Shown: in pieces, positions 1 through 11,445 of the stretch
Layout of the letters: each line of letters begins with the position of its first letter
How positions within the stretch are numbered: position 1 is the stretch's first letter
Assembly (NCBI RefSeq): GCF_001982605.1
Contig: NZ_MLCN01000003.1
Location: 1 to 64,000, forward strand
DNA length: 64,000 nucleotides
Source: Alkanindiges hydrocarboniclasticus
GTDB taxonomy: Bacteria; Pseudomonadota; Gammaproteobacteria; Pseudomonadales; Moraxellaceae
Reading direction: 5' to 3'
Program-made: the position numbers and the translations under genes
The notes under the pieces: model-generated
Database searches by the model: none
Seen by the model: only the letters and a program-made list of their open reading frames with translations
What the model was told of the DNA's origin: nothing

Positions 1-31
1 GCTTGTTACGTTCAAACTTGGCCTTTGCCAT
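1..31 (-). CDS. tuf: Elongation factor Tu, N-terminal fragment
   Basis: The first ten codons read MAKAKFERNK, the standard start of bacterial EF-Tu. The gene runs off the left edge. It is the last gene seen of the str operon, 93 bases after fusA, with an AGGA ribosome-binding sequence 8 bases before the ATG. EF-Tu brings aminoacyl-tRNA to the ribosome as a GTP complex. Only the start can be judged, so integrity is unknown. Confidence 0.93.
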   Translation of the reverse strand, partial: MAKAKFERNK

Positions 32-54
32 GATGTCATTCCTCATCAATCAGC

Positions 55-80
55 CCACTGCCATGAAACATGGACAGTGG
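55..80 (-). other. Stem-loop between fusA and tuf
   Basis: CCACTG plus CCATG pairs with CATGG plus CAGTGG around an AAA loop, with one bulged A, giving an 11-bp stem. No U-run follows in the direction of transcription, so it does not look like an intrinsic terminator. It may be an RNA processing or stability element between the two factor genes. The role is inferred. Confidence 0.45.
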
Positions 81-124
81 ACTGGTAGGTTTTTAGATTA
101 GTTTTAAATTATTGCTGCAAAGAC

Positions 125-2260
125 TTATTCGTCGTCGCCAGCTTTACCACCATTCTGGAACTTGGAAATGATGCCTTCAGCCACGTTACGTGGGGTTTCA
201 GCATATTTAACAAACTCCATGGAATAGGTTGCGCGACCTTGCGACATAGAACGCATGGACGTTGCATAACCAAACATTTCAGACAATGGCACTTCAACGC
301 GAATCTGCTTGGTACCGCCTGGCAGATCGTCCATACCCTGAATCACACCACGACGACGGTTCAGGTCGCCCATGATATCACCCATATAGTCTTCTGGTGT
401 TTCTACTTCAACCTTCATGATTGGTTCAAGCAGGATAGGATCAGCTTTCATGAAGCCCTGACGGAAAGCCATGGAGCCTGCCATCTTGAACGACAATTCG
501 TCAGAATCCACGTCGTGGTAAGAACCGTCAAACAGTACGGCTTTTACACCAACGACCGGATAGCCAGCCAGTACACCATTCTTCATGCGTTCCTGAATAC
601 CTTTGTCAACAGCGCCAAAGAATTCTTTTGGAACAGTACCGCCGACAACTTCTTCAGCAAATTCGTAGTCTTTTTCACGATCGTCACCTAATGGCTCCAA
701 GCGTAAGAATACATGACCGAATTTACCGCGACCACCAGTCTGACGTACAAACTTGCCTTCCTGCTCAACCACTTTGCGGATGGTTTCGCGATAGGCAACC
801 ATTGGCTTACCAATGTTTGCTTCAACGCCAAACTCACGCTTCATGCGGTCAACCAGAATCTCAAGGTGCAATTCACCCATACCAGCAATAATGGTCTGGC
901 CAGATTCTTCATCAGTGTGAACACGGAATGAAGGATCTTCTTTTGCCAGACGACCCAGCGCAATACCCATTTTTTCCTGGTCGGCTTTGGTCTTTGGCTC
1001 AACAGCCAGAGAAATTACCGGATTCGGGAACTGCATGCGCTCAAGGGTAATGACATTGTTTTCATCACACAGGGTATCACCAGTGGTTACGTCTTTTAGA
1101 CCAGCAACCGCTGCGATATCGCCAGCGCGGATTTCTTCAACGTCTTCACGGTCATTGGCATGCATCAGTACGATACGGCCTACGCGCTCTTTCTTGGCCT
1201 TAACCGGATTCCATACCGCAGAACCAGCTTTTAACACGCCAGAGTAAACACGGATGAAGGTTAAGCTACCTACGAACTTGTCATTCATGATTTTGAATGC
1301 AAGGGCCGCAAATGGCTCGTCATCAGATGCAATACGCTCACCAACGGTTTCGTCTTTGTCGTCAAGGATACCCTTGATGGCTTCAACGTCGTTCGGTGCT
1401 GGCAAGTAACGAATAACCGCATCAAGCATTGCCTGAACGCCTTTATTCTTAAATGCAGAACCACACAGCATTGGCTGAATTTCACATGCAATGGTACGGA
1501 TACGCAGCGCTTCATTAATCTGGTCTTCGGATAAGTCACCGTTTTCCAGATATTCATTCATCAGCTCTTCAGACGCTTCAGCGGCTGACTCAACCATTTT
1601 CTCACGCCATTCGTTAGCGGTATCAACCAGATGCTCCGGGATATCACCATATTCGAATTTCATGCCCTGAGATGCTTCATCCCAGATGATTGCTTTCATC
1701 TTGATCAGGTCAACAATCCCTTCAAAAGATTCTTCGGCACCGACAGGAATAGCAATGGGTACTGGATTCGCGCCCAGACGGGTTTTCATTTGTTCAACAG
1801 CACGGAAGAAGTTGGCACCGGTACGGTCCATCTTGTTCACAAATGCAATGCGTGGCACTTTATATTTATTAGCCTGACGCCATACAGTTTCTGACTGAGG
1901 CTGAACACCACCTACTGCACAGTAAACCATACATGCACCATCAAGTACGCGCATGGAGCGCTCTACTTCAATGGTGAAATCAACGTGTCCTGGGGTATCA
2001 ATAATATTGATACGGTGTTTAGCAAAGTTATTTGCCATGCCAGACCAGAAACAGGTGGTCGCAGCCGAGGTAATGGTAATACCACGCTCTTGCTCTTGTT
2101 CCATCCAGTCCATGGTCGCTGCACCTTCGTGCACTTCACCAATCTTGTGGCTTACGCCGGTGTAATATAAAACACGCTCGGTAGTCGTTGTTTTACCCGC
2201 ATCAATGTGCGCAGAAATACCAATGTTACGATAGTGTTCTAGGGGGGTAGTACGAGCCAT
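125..2260 (-). CDS. fusA: Elongation factor G
   Basis: This is the ribosomal translocase: it uses GTP to move tRNA and mRNA after peptide transfer and helps in ribosome recycling. At 711 residues it has the usual length. The GTPase domain shows the P-loop AHIDAGKTT (residues 17-25), DTPGH (88-92) and NKMD (142-145), followed by the beta-barrel and the C-terminal domains that mimic tRNA. It is third in the str operon, after rpsG and before tuf. The AGGA before its ATG is well placed. The spacer to rpsG is over 200 bases, much longer than in Escherichia coli, and contains hairpins and a possible short reading frame. Confidence 0.98.
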   Translation of the reverse strand: MARTTPLEHYRNIGISAHIDAGKTTTTERVLYYTGVSHKIGEVHEGAATMDWMEQEQERGITITSAATTCFWSGMANNFAKHRINIIDTPGHVDFTIEVERSMRVLDGACMVYCAVGGVQPQSETVWRQANKYKVPRIAFVNKMDRTGANFFRAVEQMKTRLGANPVPIAIPVGAEESFEGIVDLIKMKAIIWDEASQGMKFEYGDIPEHLVDTANEWREKMVESAAEASEELMNEYLENGDLSEDQINEALRIRTIACEIQPMLCGSAFKNKGVQAMLDAVIRYLPAPNDVEAIKGILDDKDETVGERIASDDEPFAALAFKIMNDKFVGSLTFIRVYSGVLKAGSAVWNPVKAKKERVGRIVLMHANDREDVEEIRAGDIAAVAGLKDVTTGDTLCDENNVITLERMQFPNPVISLAVEPKTKADQEKMGIALGRLAKEDPSFRVHTDEESGQTIIAGMGELHLEILVDRMKREFGVEANIGKPMVAYRETIRKVVEQEGKFVRQTGGRGKFGHVFLRLEPLGDDREKDYEFAEEVVGGTVPKEFFGAVDKGIQERMKNGVLAGYPVVGVKAVLFDGSYHDVDSDELSFKMAGSMAFRQGFMKADPILLEPIMKVEVETPEDYMGDIMGDLNRRRGVIQGMDDLPGGTKQIRVEVPLSEMFGYATSMRSMSQGRATYSMEFVKYAETPRNVAEGIISKFQNGGKAGDDE

Positions 2261-2297
2261 GATTGCTTGCTTTCCTAAAAATTAAGTCAAAACAGGA

Positions 2298-2337
2298 CGC
2301 ATTAAACGAGCCTGTAAAAATGCTGGCGTTTAATGCG
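2298..2337 (-). other. Stem-loop in the fusA leader
   Basis: CGCATTAAACG and CGTTTAATGCG form a perfect 11-bp stem around an 18-base loop, about 40 bases before the fusA start. A weak T-rich stretch follows in the direction of transcription. It could be a weak terminator, a processing site or a control element for fusA. The pairing is seen directly; the function is inferred. Confidence 0.5.
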
Positions 2338-2359
2338 ACTAAAAAGAAGTGCGTTTGCC

Positions 2360-2425
2360 TTAAATGCCGGCAAATCCCCCGCTCGCAAGGAGCGCGATAT
2401 TAAAACGAGCAGCAACACGCATCAT
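2360..2425 (-). CDS. Possible 21-residue leader peptide between rpsG and fusA
   Basis: A short reading frame of 21 codons starts with two consecutive ATG codons placed after a strong AGGAG. The peptide begins MMRVAARFNI and ends GGFAGI. It lies wholly in the spacer between rpsG and fusA, and its codons include a small stem (CGCTC/GAGCG). The ribosome-binding sequence and position suggest it is translated, perhaps to set the downstream fusA hairpin, but no family is recognised and short frames arise by chance. Confidence 0.3.
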   Translation of the reverse strand: MMRVAARFNIALLASGGFAGI

Positions 2426-2468
2426 TCTTCTCCTGATTGTTTGTTCAACAACGGCCTGTTTTGCCCGC

Positions 2469-2939
2469 TTAGAAGCGGTAGTGCGAGAAGGCTTTGTTGG
2501 CTTCTGCCATGCGATGCACATCTTCACGCTTTTTGATGGCAGCGCCTTTGCCTTCAGCAGCATCCAGCAATTCACCAGCCAGACGCAGTGCCATGGTTTT
2601 TTCGGAACGCTTAACAGCAGCATCTACCAACCAGCGCATAGCCAGGGCGGTACGACGGGAGGGGCGTACTTCCATTGGCACCTGATAAGTAGCACCACCA
2701 ACACGGCGAGCCTTAACTTCAACCATTGGGCGAACTTTTTCTAGCGTAGTTTCGAAAAACTCAACAGGTTCAACTTTTGCTTTTTCCTGTACACGCTCAA
2801 GGGCACCGTAAACGATTCCTTCAGCAACAGATTTCTTACCATCCTGCATGACATGATTCATGAACTTGGCGATGGTTTGGCTACCGAATTTTGGATCCGG
2901 CAGAATTTCACGAGCGGCGACGACGCGACGTCTTGGCAT
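2469..2939 (-). CDS. rpsG: 30S ribosomal protein S7
   Basis: S7 nucleates folding of the 3' domain of 16S rRNA and lies near the decoding centre and E site. The 156-residue protein begins [20 protein letters not shown] and contains the conserved [13 protein letters not shown] and the basic GGATYQVP region. It is second in the str operon. In Escherichia coli S7 represses this operon by binding the rpsL-rpsG spacer; a hairpin just upstream here is a candidate for the same control. Confidence 0.98.
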   Translation of the reverse strand: MPRRRVVAAREILPDPKFGSQTIAKFMNHVMQDGKKSVAEGIVYGALERVQEKAKVEPVEFFETTLEKVRPMVEVKARRVGGATYQVPMEVRPSRRTALAMRWLVDAAVKRSEKTMALRLAGELLDAAEGKGAAIKKREDVHRMAEANKAFSHYRF

Positions 2940-2954
2940 GATAACAACCTTTTA

Positions 2955-2993
2955 TGACACTTCAGGATAATCCAGCAGATTGTACAAGTGTCA
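2955..2993 (-). promoter_or_regulatory. Candidate S7 autoregulatory hairpin in the rpsL-rpsG spacer
   Basis: TGACACTT pairs with AAGTGTCA over a 23-base loop, ending about 16 bases before the rpsG start. Escherichia coli S7 is known to bind the equivalent spacer and repress translation. The position and stem fit, but the loop was not compared with the 16S rRNA S7 site. Confidence 0.4.
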
Positions 2994-3078
2994 TCTGTAC
3001 TGTACGCTGGCCTTACTATAAAACGCCGCAAGGCTAAAAACTTTTAGTCAGTCTCAAGCATCAACGGTGTCAAATAAC

Positions 3079-3453
3079 TTACTTCTTAGGACGTTTAGTA
3101 CCGTACTTAGAACGACTCTGGCTGCGGCCTTTAACACCGGCACAGTCTAAAGAACCACGAACGGTGTGATAACGTACACCTGGCAAGTCTTTAACACGAC
3201 CGCCACGGATTAACACAACACTGTGCTCTTGCAGGTTATGGCCTTCACCACCGATGTAGCTTGATACTTCAAAACCTGAAGTCAAACGTACACGACAAAC
3301 TTTACGCATTGCAGAGTTTGGCTTTTTAGGGGTAGTGGTATAAACACGTGTACAAACGCCACGGCGCTGTGGACACGCTTTGAGTGCAGGAACTTTGGAC
3401 TTTTCAACCAAAGTGCTGCGACCCTTGCGGATCAATTGATTCGTAGTTGCCAT
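3079..3453 (-). CDS. rpsL: 30S ribosomal protein S12
   Basis: S12 controls decoding accuracy at the A site and is the classical streptomycin target. The start chosen is [12 protein letters not shown], giving 124 residues, the family length; an extra 11 upstream codons in the same frame do not belong to S12. The PNSA motif is present, and Lys43 and Lys88, the usual streptomycin-resistance positions, are both unmutated, so the protein looks like the sensitive form. It is the first gene of the str operon, 139 bases before rpsG, with its own promoter and a hairpin leader. Confidence 0.98.
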   Translation of the reverse strand: MATTNQLIRKGRSTLVEKSKVPALKACPQRRGVCTRVYTTTPKKPNSAMRKVCRVRLTSGFEVSSYIGGEGHNLQEHSVVLIRGGRVKDLPGVRYHTVRGSLDCAGVKGRSQSRSKYGTKRPKK

Positions 3454-3474
3454 ATGGCACTCTCTCCCGTAAAC

Positions 3475-3508
3475 AAAAAACCTCAAAAAGGTTCATCCCT
3501 TTTTGAGG
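3475..3508 (-). terminator. Terminator-like hairpin at the 5' end of the rpsL mRNA
   Basis: On the transcribed strand CCTCAAAAAGG pairs with CCTTTTTGAGG, followed at once by six T. This is an intrinsic terminator shape, but it lies just downstream of the predicted rpsL promoter and 22 bases before the rpsL start. It may attenuate the str operon or cap the mRNA 5' end. No nearby upstream gene on this strand needs it, because the EcsC gene has its own terminator. Confidence 0.7.
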
Positions 3509-3515
3509 GCATCAA

Positions 3516-3544
3516 ATTGTAGAGGATAAGCGGTGAAGGGTCAA
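3516..3544 (-). promoter_or_regulatory. Promoter of the str operon
   Basis: TTGACC, a 17-base spacer and TACAAT form a near-consensus sigma-70 promoter. The predicted start of transcription is about 3509, directly at the foot of the leader hairpin. Confidence 0.82.
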
Positions 3545-3713
3545 GATTTCATCACTATTGTATTTGCTGATGACTATCCCTTTCTTCCTATCCAAATTTG
3601 AAGTGAAATGATTTAAACAGGCAAACTAAATGGGGGCATTCTGGCCAATATCAAGCGCTGACAATATGCCCAACAGATTCGGGCCAGATTAAAAAGCAAT
3701 GCCAGCCCACAGG

Positions 3714-3746
3714 TAAAAAAAGAAGCCTGAACACTGGATCAGGCTT
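3714..3746 (-). terminator. Intrinsic terminator of the EcsC-family gene
   Basis: AAGCCTGA and TCAGGCTT form an 8-bp stem with an 8-base loop, followed by C and a run of seven T on the minus strand. It lies about 75 bases after the stop of the upstream gene. Confidence 0.8.
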
Positions 3747-3820
3747 TCTGGAGAGTAAACAGACTTTGCGCTATGAATTACTGATGCTTTAAGTTTAGCA
3801 GTTCACGCGCAACAGGTGTA

Positions 3821-5464
3821 TTAACGATTGGTATTGGCACTCGACTGGGCATTATCAGCCGTTGCAGCACTGTTGGTTGCTGTGTTACCAGTCTTACGGG
3901 TAGAGCGACGGGCAGGTTTGGCAGAATCAGTTTTATCGTCTGCTTTGCTGTCAGTGTCTTGCGCTGAACTCGCTGTGGCAGCACTTTCATCAGCCCCATC
4001 AGTTGCCTTGGCTTTGCTGGTGCGGCTAGTCTTTTTAGGGGCGGCATTCTGCGCTGTGCTATCTTCATCAGACGCATCAGCATCACCTTCCTGCGCAGAA
4101 GCATTCGTGCCTTTGCTCTTCTGGCTAGAATCGCTATCTTCACCGGCACTGCTATCATCAATCATTTCATTGGCCAAGGCGCTCAGTTGATCATGGATTT
4201 GCTCATCCTTGGTTGCTTCATCAACCTGCTGGGCATCATGTTCAGTACGGGTACTGACTTCTACTTTAGCAATATCTTCATTGTTTAGCAGTGCTTGCTG
4301 GGCTTCTTTCTGTGCAGCCTGCTCTTCTTTAGTGGCTGGGGTTTCAGCATTCACCAGTTTATCTTCAATGGTTAAAGGCTGCTGATTGCCCGCTTGCTGG
4401 CTGCTGTCCTGTCCAATACCCTGACCTGCACCCTGCTGACGGGCATGCTCAAACACTTGCTTGGCACTGTCACTCACTTCTTTTAGCAAACGACTAGTAT
4501 AAATAGCACCTACTGCACCGCCAATAACGGGAGTTACTTTATCAAGCAAGGCAGCACTGATACGCCATTTGAGCTGGCCATTAGCATCAGACAGCAATTT
4601 GAACAATGGTTCAAAATCGTTGCTGGAACCCAGCATGGTTTGCAGGCCCTGAATATTGCCTGTACCCAGCATGCCGCTGACACTGTTTAAGCCAATTAAA
4701 ATAGCCTGCTTTTCGGTAATCAGGCTGAGGTCGGCATTCGAGAGCGCTTCAAAAATCATGGCGCGGTCTTCTGGCTGGTTTAGTTCAAAACCATAGGCAC
4801 GGCCAGTGAGATAAACGGTACGCAAAGCCAGAATCATGGACAGTGGAATATCTGCCGCAGCACCAACTACGCCAGTTGCCCCACTAATCGCCCCCTGTGC
4901 CATCCCGATATAACGGTTTTTTTCATTCAGGGCACGTGCCAGACGGCCTGAACGGGCTGTATCGCCTTGCAGCTCAGCCAGAGTTTTTACCCCGGCTTCA
5001 TCGATAATATGATCACTGGCACTTACGGTTGAGGCAAAATCGGCCAGTAGTTCCAGAATCTGGTCCGAAGCCTTGTCAAAGCTGCCTGTTGGCATAACCA
5101 GATTGGCCAGCTTATTGATGGTATTAAAGCGCTTGCCCAGAATTTGTTTGGTAATGCCGGGTAACTGCTGACGGAACAGCTGATTGGCACGGATTGGTGT
5201 ATTGGTACTTAGCGTTTGCTTATCGGTAGTCATATTAATCACACTATTAGCTGCAGGAATTTCGGATAAACGGCTTACTGAATTTTTAGCCAGTTGTTTA
5301 AGTAAGTTTTGCCCTATATCTGATAAACTTTTACTGCCTTTACGCAAGCTATCAAACAGATCGGGTGACGCGTTGGCTCTGGATGATGGTGAATGGTGCG
5401 CAAAGCCATGTTTCAAGTCATGCGAAGATTGTTTAGTCTGCGCACTATTAACTGAATCAGTCAT
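3821..5464 (-). CDS. EcsC-family protein with long disordered tail
   Basis: Residues about 125-345 resemble the EcsC family: helices around an 'ASDHIIDEAG' segment, then a glycine/alanine-rich stretch (GATGVVGAAADIPLSMILAL) that could touch membrane, and a second hydrophobic stretch near 'VTPVIGGAVGAIY'. The molecular role of this family is not settled. The first 60 or so residues and the last 200 look disordered; the tail is rich in Ala, Ser, Asp and Lys, with KPARRSTRKT-like patches similar in style to phasin or histone H1-like tails. An AGGA precedes the ATG. It is transcribed alone, divergently from fabB, with a clear terminator. A link to storage granules or membrane stress is possible but unsupported. 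Confidence 0.7.
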   Translation of the reverse strand: MTDSVNSAQTKQSSHDLKHGFAHHSPSSRANASPDLFDSLRKGSKSLSDIGQNLLKQLAKNSVSRLSEIPAANSVINMTTDKQTLSTNTPIRANQLFRQQLPGITKQILGKRFNTINKLANLVMPTGSFDKASDQILELLADFASTVSASDHIIDEAGVKTLAELQGDTARSGRLARALNEKNRYIGMAQGAISGATGVVGAAADIPLSMILALRTVYLTGRAYGFELNQPEDRAMIFEALSNADLSLITEKQAILIGLNSVSGMLGTGNIQGLQTMLGSSNDFEPLFKLLSDANGQLKWRISAALLDKVTPVIGGAVGAIYTSRLLKEVSDSAKQVFEHARQQGAGQGIGQDSSQQAGNQQPLTIEDKLVNAETPATKEEQAAQKEAQQALLNNEDIAKVEVSTRTEHDAQQVDEATKDEQIHDQLSALANEMIDDSSAGEDSDSSQKSKGTNASAQEGDADASDEDSTAQNAAPKKTSRTSKAKATDGADESAATASSAQDTDSKADDKTDSAKPARRSTRKTGNTATNSAATADNAQSSANTNR

Positions 5465-5648
5465 AATGCATTTCCTCGTTGCAATTGGTTTCTAAACATT
5501 TGTTTTGATTGAAACCACAATAGCAAGGAGTTTATTTGTATCGCAACCCTGCGCCATAGTGTTTGTGTCGTATTCTGTGCAAGATACGTTATTGCTGTGT
5601 TATTACAGCGCCGTTACTATAGAGATGCTTGTGTATTTATAAACACTT

Positions 5649-5677
5649 TTGGTTTATAGCATAGGTTTTTGTATGAT
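5649..5677 (+). promoter_or_regulatory. Promoter of fabB-hemJ
   Basis: TTGGTT, a 17-base spacer and TATGAT lie about 85 bases before the fabB ATG. The leader between has no obvious hairpin or operator. The rest of the intergenic stretch back to 5465 shows nothing else I could support. Confidence 0.6.
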
Positions 5678-5761
5678 AGCCCACTTGCGCCTGTAGACCG
5701 ATGTACTGCCGCTGGATGCGCTGCTCGCTGACTTCAATCATTGACTCTTGGGATTAAAAAT

Positions 5762-6988
5762 ATGACTCGTGTTGTCATCACTGGATTAGGTATTTATTCT
5801 TGCTTAGGAAATGATCGGCAAACGGTGACGCATTCTCTCAAAAATGGTATGTCCGGTACCCGCTTTAATGAAAAATATGCCGAACTGGGAATGCGCAGTC
5901 AGGTGAGTGCCTCGGCTGTGGCTGACTTTACGCTGATTGATCGCAAGTTAAAACGCTTTATGGGCGATGCATCGGCATTTGCCTATCTGTCGGCGCTGGC
6001 GGCTATTGAAGATGCAGGGCTTAAGCCTGAAGAGGTTGGCCAGAATCCACGCTATGGCGTGATTGCTGGCACTGGTGGTGCTTCCACAGCCACGATTGTT
6101 GAAGCTGCGGATGTGCTGCGTGAAAAGGGTGCACGCAAGGTCGGGGCAACGCTAGTCCCGCGAAATATGAGCAATACCATTACTGCTGCCATTGGGCTTG
6201 GTTTGAAGCTGCAAGGGATTAGCCACAGTATTTCTTCAGCCTGTGCCACTTCCGCCGATGCAATTGGCTATGCGGCACAGCTGATCCAGCTTGGCAAACA
6301 GGATTTGATGCTGGCAGGTGGTGGTGAGGAAGACCACTGGACGCAATCAATTTTGTTTGATGGCATGGGTGCCATGAGTAGTCATTTTAATGAGCAGCCA
6401 CAAACGGCATCACGCCCCTATTCGGTAGATCGTGACGGGTTTGTCATTGCTGGTGGTGGCGGTGTGGTGGTGGTTGAATCACTGGAACATGCGCAGAAAC
6501 GCGGGGCCCGAATTCTGGCAGAACTGGTGGGCTACGGGGCCAGCAGTGACGGCCATGACATGGTAGCCCCCAGCGGTGAGGGTGCAGTACGCTGCATGCG
6601 CATGGCGCTGGATGAGGCACGCCAGCATGGTGTTGAAAAAATTGATTATATTAATACTCATGGCACCAGTACGCCACTTGGCGATACTGCCGAGCTTAAG
6701 GCCATCAAAGAAGTATTCGGTGAAAACTGCCCGGCCATTAGCTCTACCAAGTCCATGACAGGCCATAGTCTGGGTGCAGCAGGTGTGCAGGAAATTATTT
6801 ATTGCCTGCTGATGATGCAGGATGAATTTATTGCCCCGTCCATTAATATTGCCGAGCTTGATCCAGAAGCAGCAGAATTTGACATTGTACAGCAGGCACG
6901 TCCAGCCAGGCTAAATGCCATCATGAGCAATAGCTTTGGCTTTGGCGGTACTAACGCGAGCCTGATTATCAAGCGCTGGGAAGACTAA
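5762..6988 (+). CDS. fabB: 3-oxoacyl-ACP synthase I
   Basis: This condensing enzyme extends acyl-ACP with malonyl-ACP in type II fatty acid synthesis, and FabB-type enzymes are needed for unsaturated chains. The catalytic triad is visible: Cys161 in [10 protein letters not shown], His300 in [12 protein letters not shown] and His335 in [12 protein letters not shown], plus the C-terminal [11 protein letters not shown]. The start [10 protein letters not shown] is chosen over a TTG seven codons earlier; 408 residues is the family length. Sequence style favours FabB over FabF ([12 protein letters not shown], short N-terminus). hemJ follows two bases later, so both are probably co-transcribed. FabF was not seen in this window. 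Confidence 0.92.
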   Translation: MTRVVITGLGIYSCLGNDRQTVTHSLKNGMSGTRFNEKYAELGMRSQVSASAVADFTLIDRKLKRFMGDASAFAYLSALAAIEDAGLKPEEVGQNPRYGVIAGTGGASTATIVEAADVLREKGARKVGATLVPRNMSNTITAAIGLGLKLQGISHSISSACATSADAIGYAAQLIQLGKQDLMLAGGGEEDHWTQSILFDGMGAMSSHFNEQPQTASRPYSVDRDGFVIAGGGGVVVVESLEHAQKRGARILAELVGYGASSDGHDMVAPSGEGAVRCMRMALDEARQHGVEKIDYINTHGTSTPLGDTAELKAIKEVFGENCPAISSTKSMTGHSLGAAGVQEIIYCLLMMQDEFIAPSINIAELDPEAAEFDIVQQARPARLNAIMSNSFGFGGTNASLIIKRWED

Positions 6989-6990
6989 CC

Positions 6991-7455
6991 ATGGCTCTGG
7001 AAACGCTGGTGATGCCGCAAAGCTTTTTGTGGATAAAGGCGCTGCATATCATTGCCATTATCTGCTGGTTTGCAGCGCTGTTTTATTTACCACGCCTGTT
7101 TGTTTATCATGCCATGAGTGAAGATACGGTGAGCCATCAGCGCTTTGAAGTGATGGAGCGTAAGCTATACCGCGGCATTATGTGGCCTTCACTGATTGGA
7201 GTAGCCATTACCGGCCATTTTCTGGTCGATATTGGTGACCCCTACCGGCATTACCATGACGCGCTGTGGTTTTATTTAAAAATTAGTCTGGTGTTTTTTT
7301 TGGTGATTTACCATTTGCTATGTGGCTATTACCGCAAGCAACTGATTGGCAATGCCCACTACAAAACCCATGTGTTCTGGCGCTACTTTAATGAAGTACC
7401 GACCATCGCCTTGATTATTATTGTGATTCTGGTGGTGGTCAAGCCTTTGTTTTAA
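6991..7455 (+). CDS. hemJ: Protoporphyrinogen IX oxidase, HemJ type
   Basis: HemJ oxidises protoporphyrinogen IX to protoporphyrin IX in haem synthesis, in the inner membrane. The 154-residue protein has four hydrophobic helices, with the conserved His of 'IKALHIIAIICWFAALF' in the first and the PRLFVYH segment after it, then 'YLKISLVFFLVIYHL' in the third. It starts two bases after the fabB stop. A later ATG (residue 8) is also possible. The known family member in Acinetobacter is HemJ; assignment here rests on sequence pattern. Confidence 0.9.
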   Translation: MALETLVMPQSFLWIKALHIIAIICWFAALFYLPRLFVYHAMSEDTVSHQRFEVMERKLYRGIMWPSLIGVAITGHFLVDIGDPYRHYHDALWFYLKISLVFFLVIYHLLCGYYRKQLIGNAHYKTHVFWRYFNEVPTIALIIIVILVVVKPLF

Positions 7456-7475
7456 GGGCTTTAAAACATTAAAAT
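7447..7475 (+). promoter_or_regulatory. Predicted promoter of the restriction-modification-like gene
   Basis: TTGTTT, a 17-base spacer and TAAAAT overlap the end of hemJ. The predicted start of transcription is near 7482, inside a 12-base palindrome. The hexamers are imperfect but the spacing is ideal. Confidence 0.5.
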
Positions 7476-7478
7476 TAT

Positions 7479-7490
7479 AGGCAATTGCCT
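7479..7490. promoter_or_regulatory. Perfect 12-base palindrome at the predicted transcription start
   Basis: AGGCAATTGCCT is a perfect palindrome lying between the promoter and the AAGGA ribosome-binding sequence of the next gene. A protein bound here would block transcription or, as RNA, translation. It could be an operator for autoregulation. Only the symmetry is seen. Confidence 0.45.
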
Positions 7491-7504
7491 TTATAAAGGA
7501 AATT

Positions 7505-10710
<3,206 letters not shown>

Positions 10711-10723
10711 ATTGTTCTACCCT

Positions 10724-10758
10724 AAAAAAATAAAAGGCTGCGTAAAAGGCAGCCTTTT
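10724..10758. terminator. Bidirectional terminator between thiD and the OsmC-family gene
   Basis: AAAAGGCTGC and GCAGCCTTTT form a perfect 10-bp stem with a 7-base loop between two convergent genes. The minus-strand U-run is the better one, with seven T in a row. Confidence 0.8.
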
Positions 10759-10864
10759 GATAAATCTACTTCTGTGCGGTTTATTATTTCTACAGCACCG
10801 GATAATAAAACCACAAACTAGACAAGTTAGTCTATAGCACGCTATTCCCTAAAACTGTGAACGC

Positions 10865-11287
10865 TTACTCGACTTCGATGACTTCAAAGTCATGGCTAAT
10901 TTCCACCCCACCATCCATCAGCATTTTACTGGCAGAACAGTATTTTTCTGCAGACAAGTGCACCGCCTTTTCAACCTGATTGGGCTTCACTTTGCGACCA
11001 GATACCACAAAGTGCAGGTGAATCTTGGTAAACACTGCCGGAATGCTATCTGCCCGTTCTGCCTGCAATTCACAACGCACATCAGTGATGTCCTGCCGGG
11101 CTTTTTTGAGAATGGTTACAATATCAAACGAGGCACAGCCACCAAGACCCATTAAGATAAGCTCCATGGGACGTGCACCACGGTTTTTACCACCATATTC
11201 GGGTGAACCATCCATAATAATGGAATGACCACTTGCAGATTTGGCTTCAAAAGCAACATTTTCAAGCCAACGGACACTGGCGTGCAT
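10865..11287 (-). CDS. OsmC-family protein, YhfA-like
   Basis: OsmC/Ohr proteins are small thiol peroxidase-like proteins; the YhfA subgroup has no well-defined substrate. This 140-residue protein has the subgroup pattern: ASGHSIIMDG, RPMELILMGLGGC with a conserved Cys, and the second Cys in SAEKYCSAS, consistent with a two-cysteine redox site. The divergent gene is crp, the same neighbour as yhfA has in Escherichia coli, which supports the subgroup. Transcribed alone. Confidence 0.85.
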   Translation of the reverse strand: MHASVRWLENVAFEAKSASGHSIIMDGSPEYGGKNRGARPMELILMGLGGCASFDIVTILKKARQDITDVRCELQAERADSIPAVFTKIHLHFVVSGRKVKPNQVEKAVHLSAEKYCSASKMLMDGGVEISHDFEVIEVE

Positions 11288-11445
11288 TGCAACTCCTGCG
11301 TAAAGGTTTTAAAGTTAGGGCTTGCCTCTACCCTAGCATAAATACTGCATGGATGATATTCAGTATTGGTGCAAGCAAATCAACTTTTTAGTCAACATTG
11401 CATGACGGTAATGGTTTGAGGCGTCAACTTTTGGGAATTTAAAAT

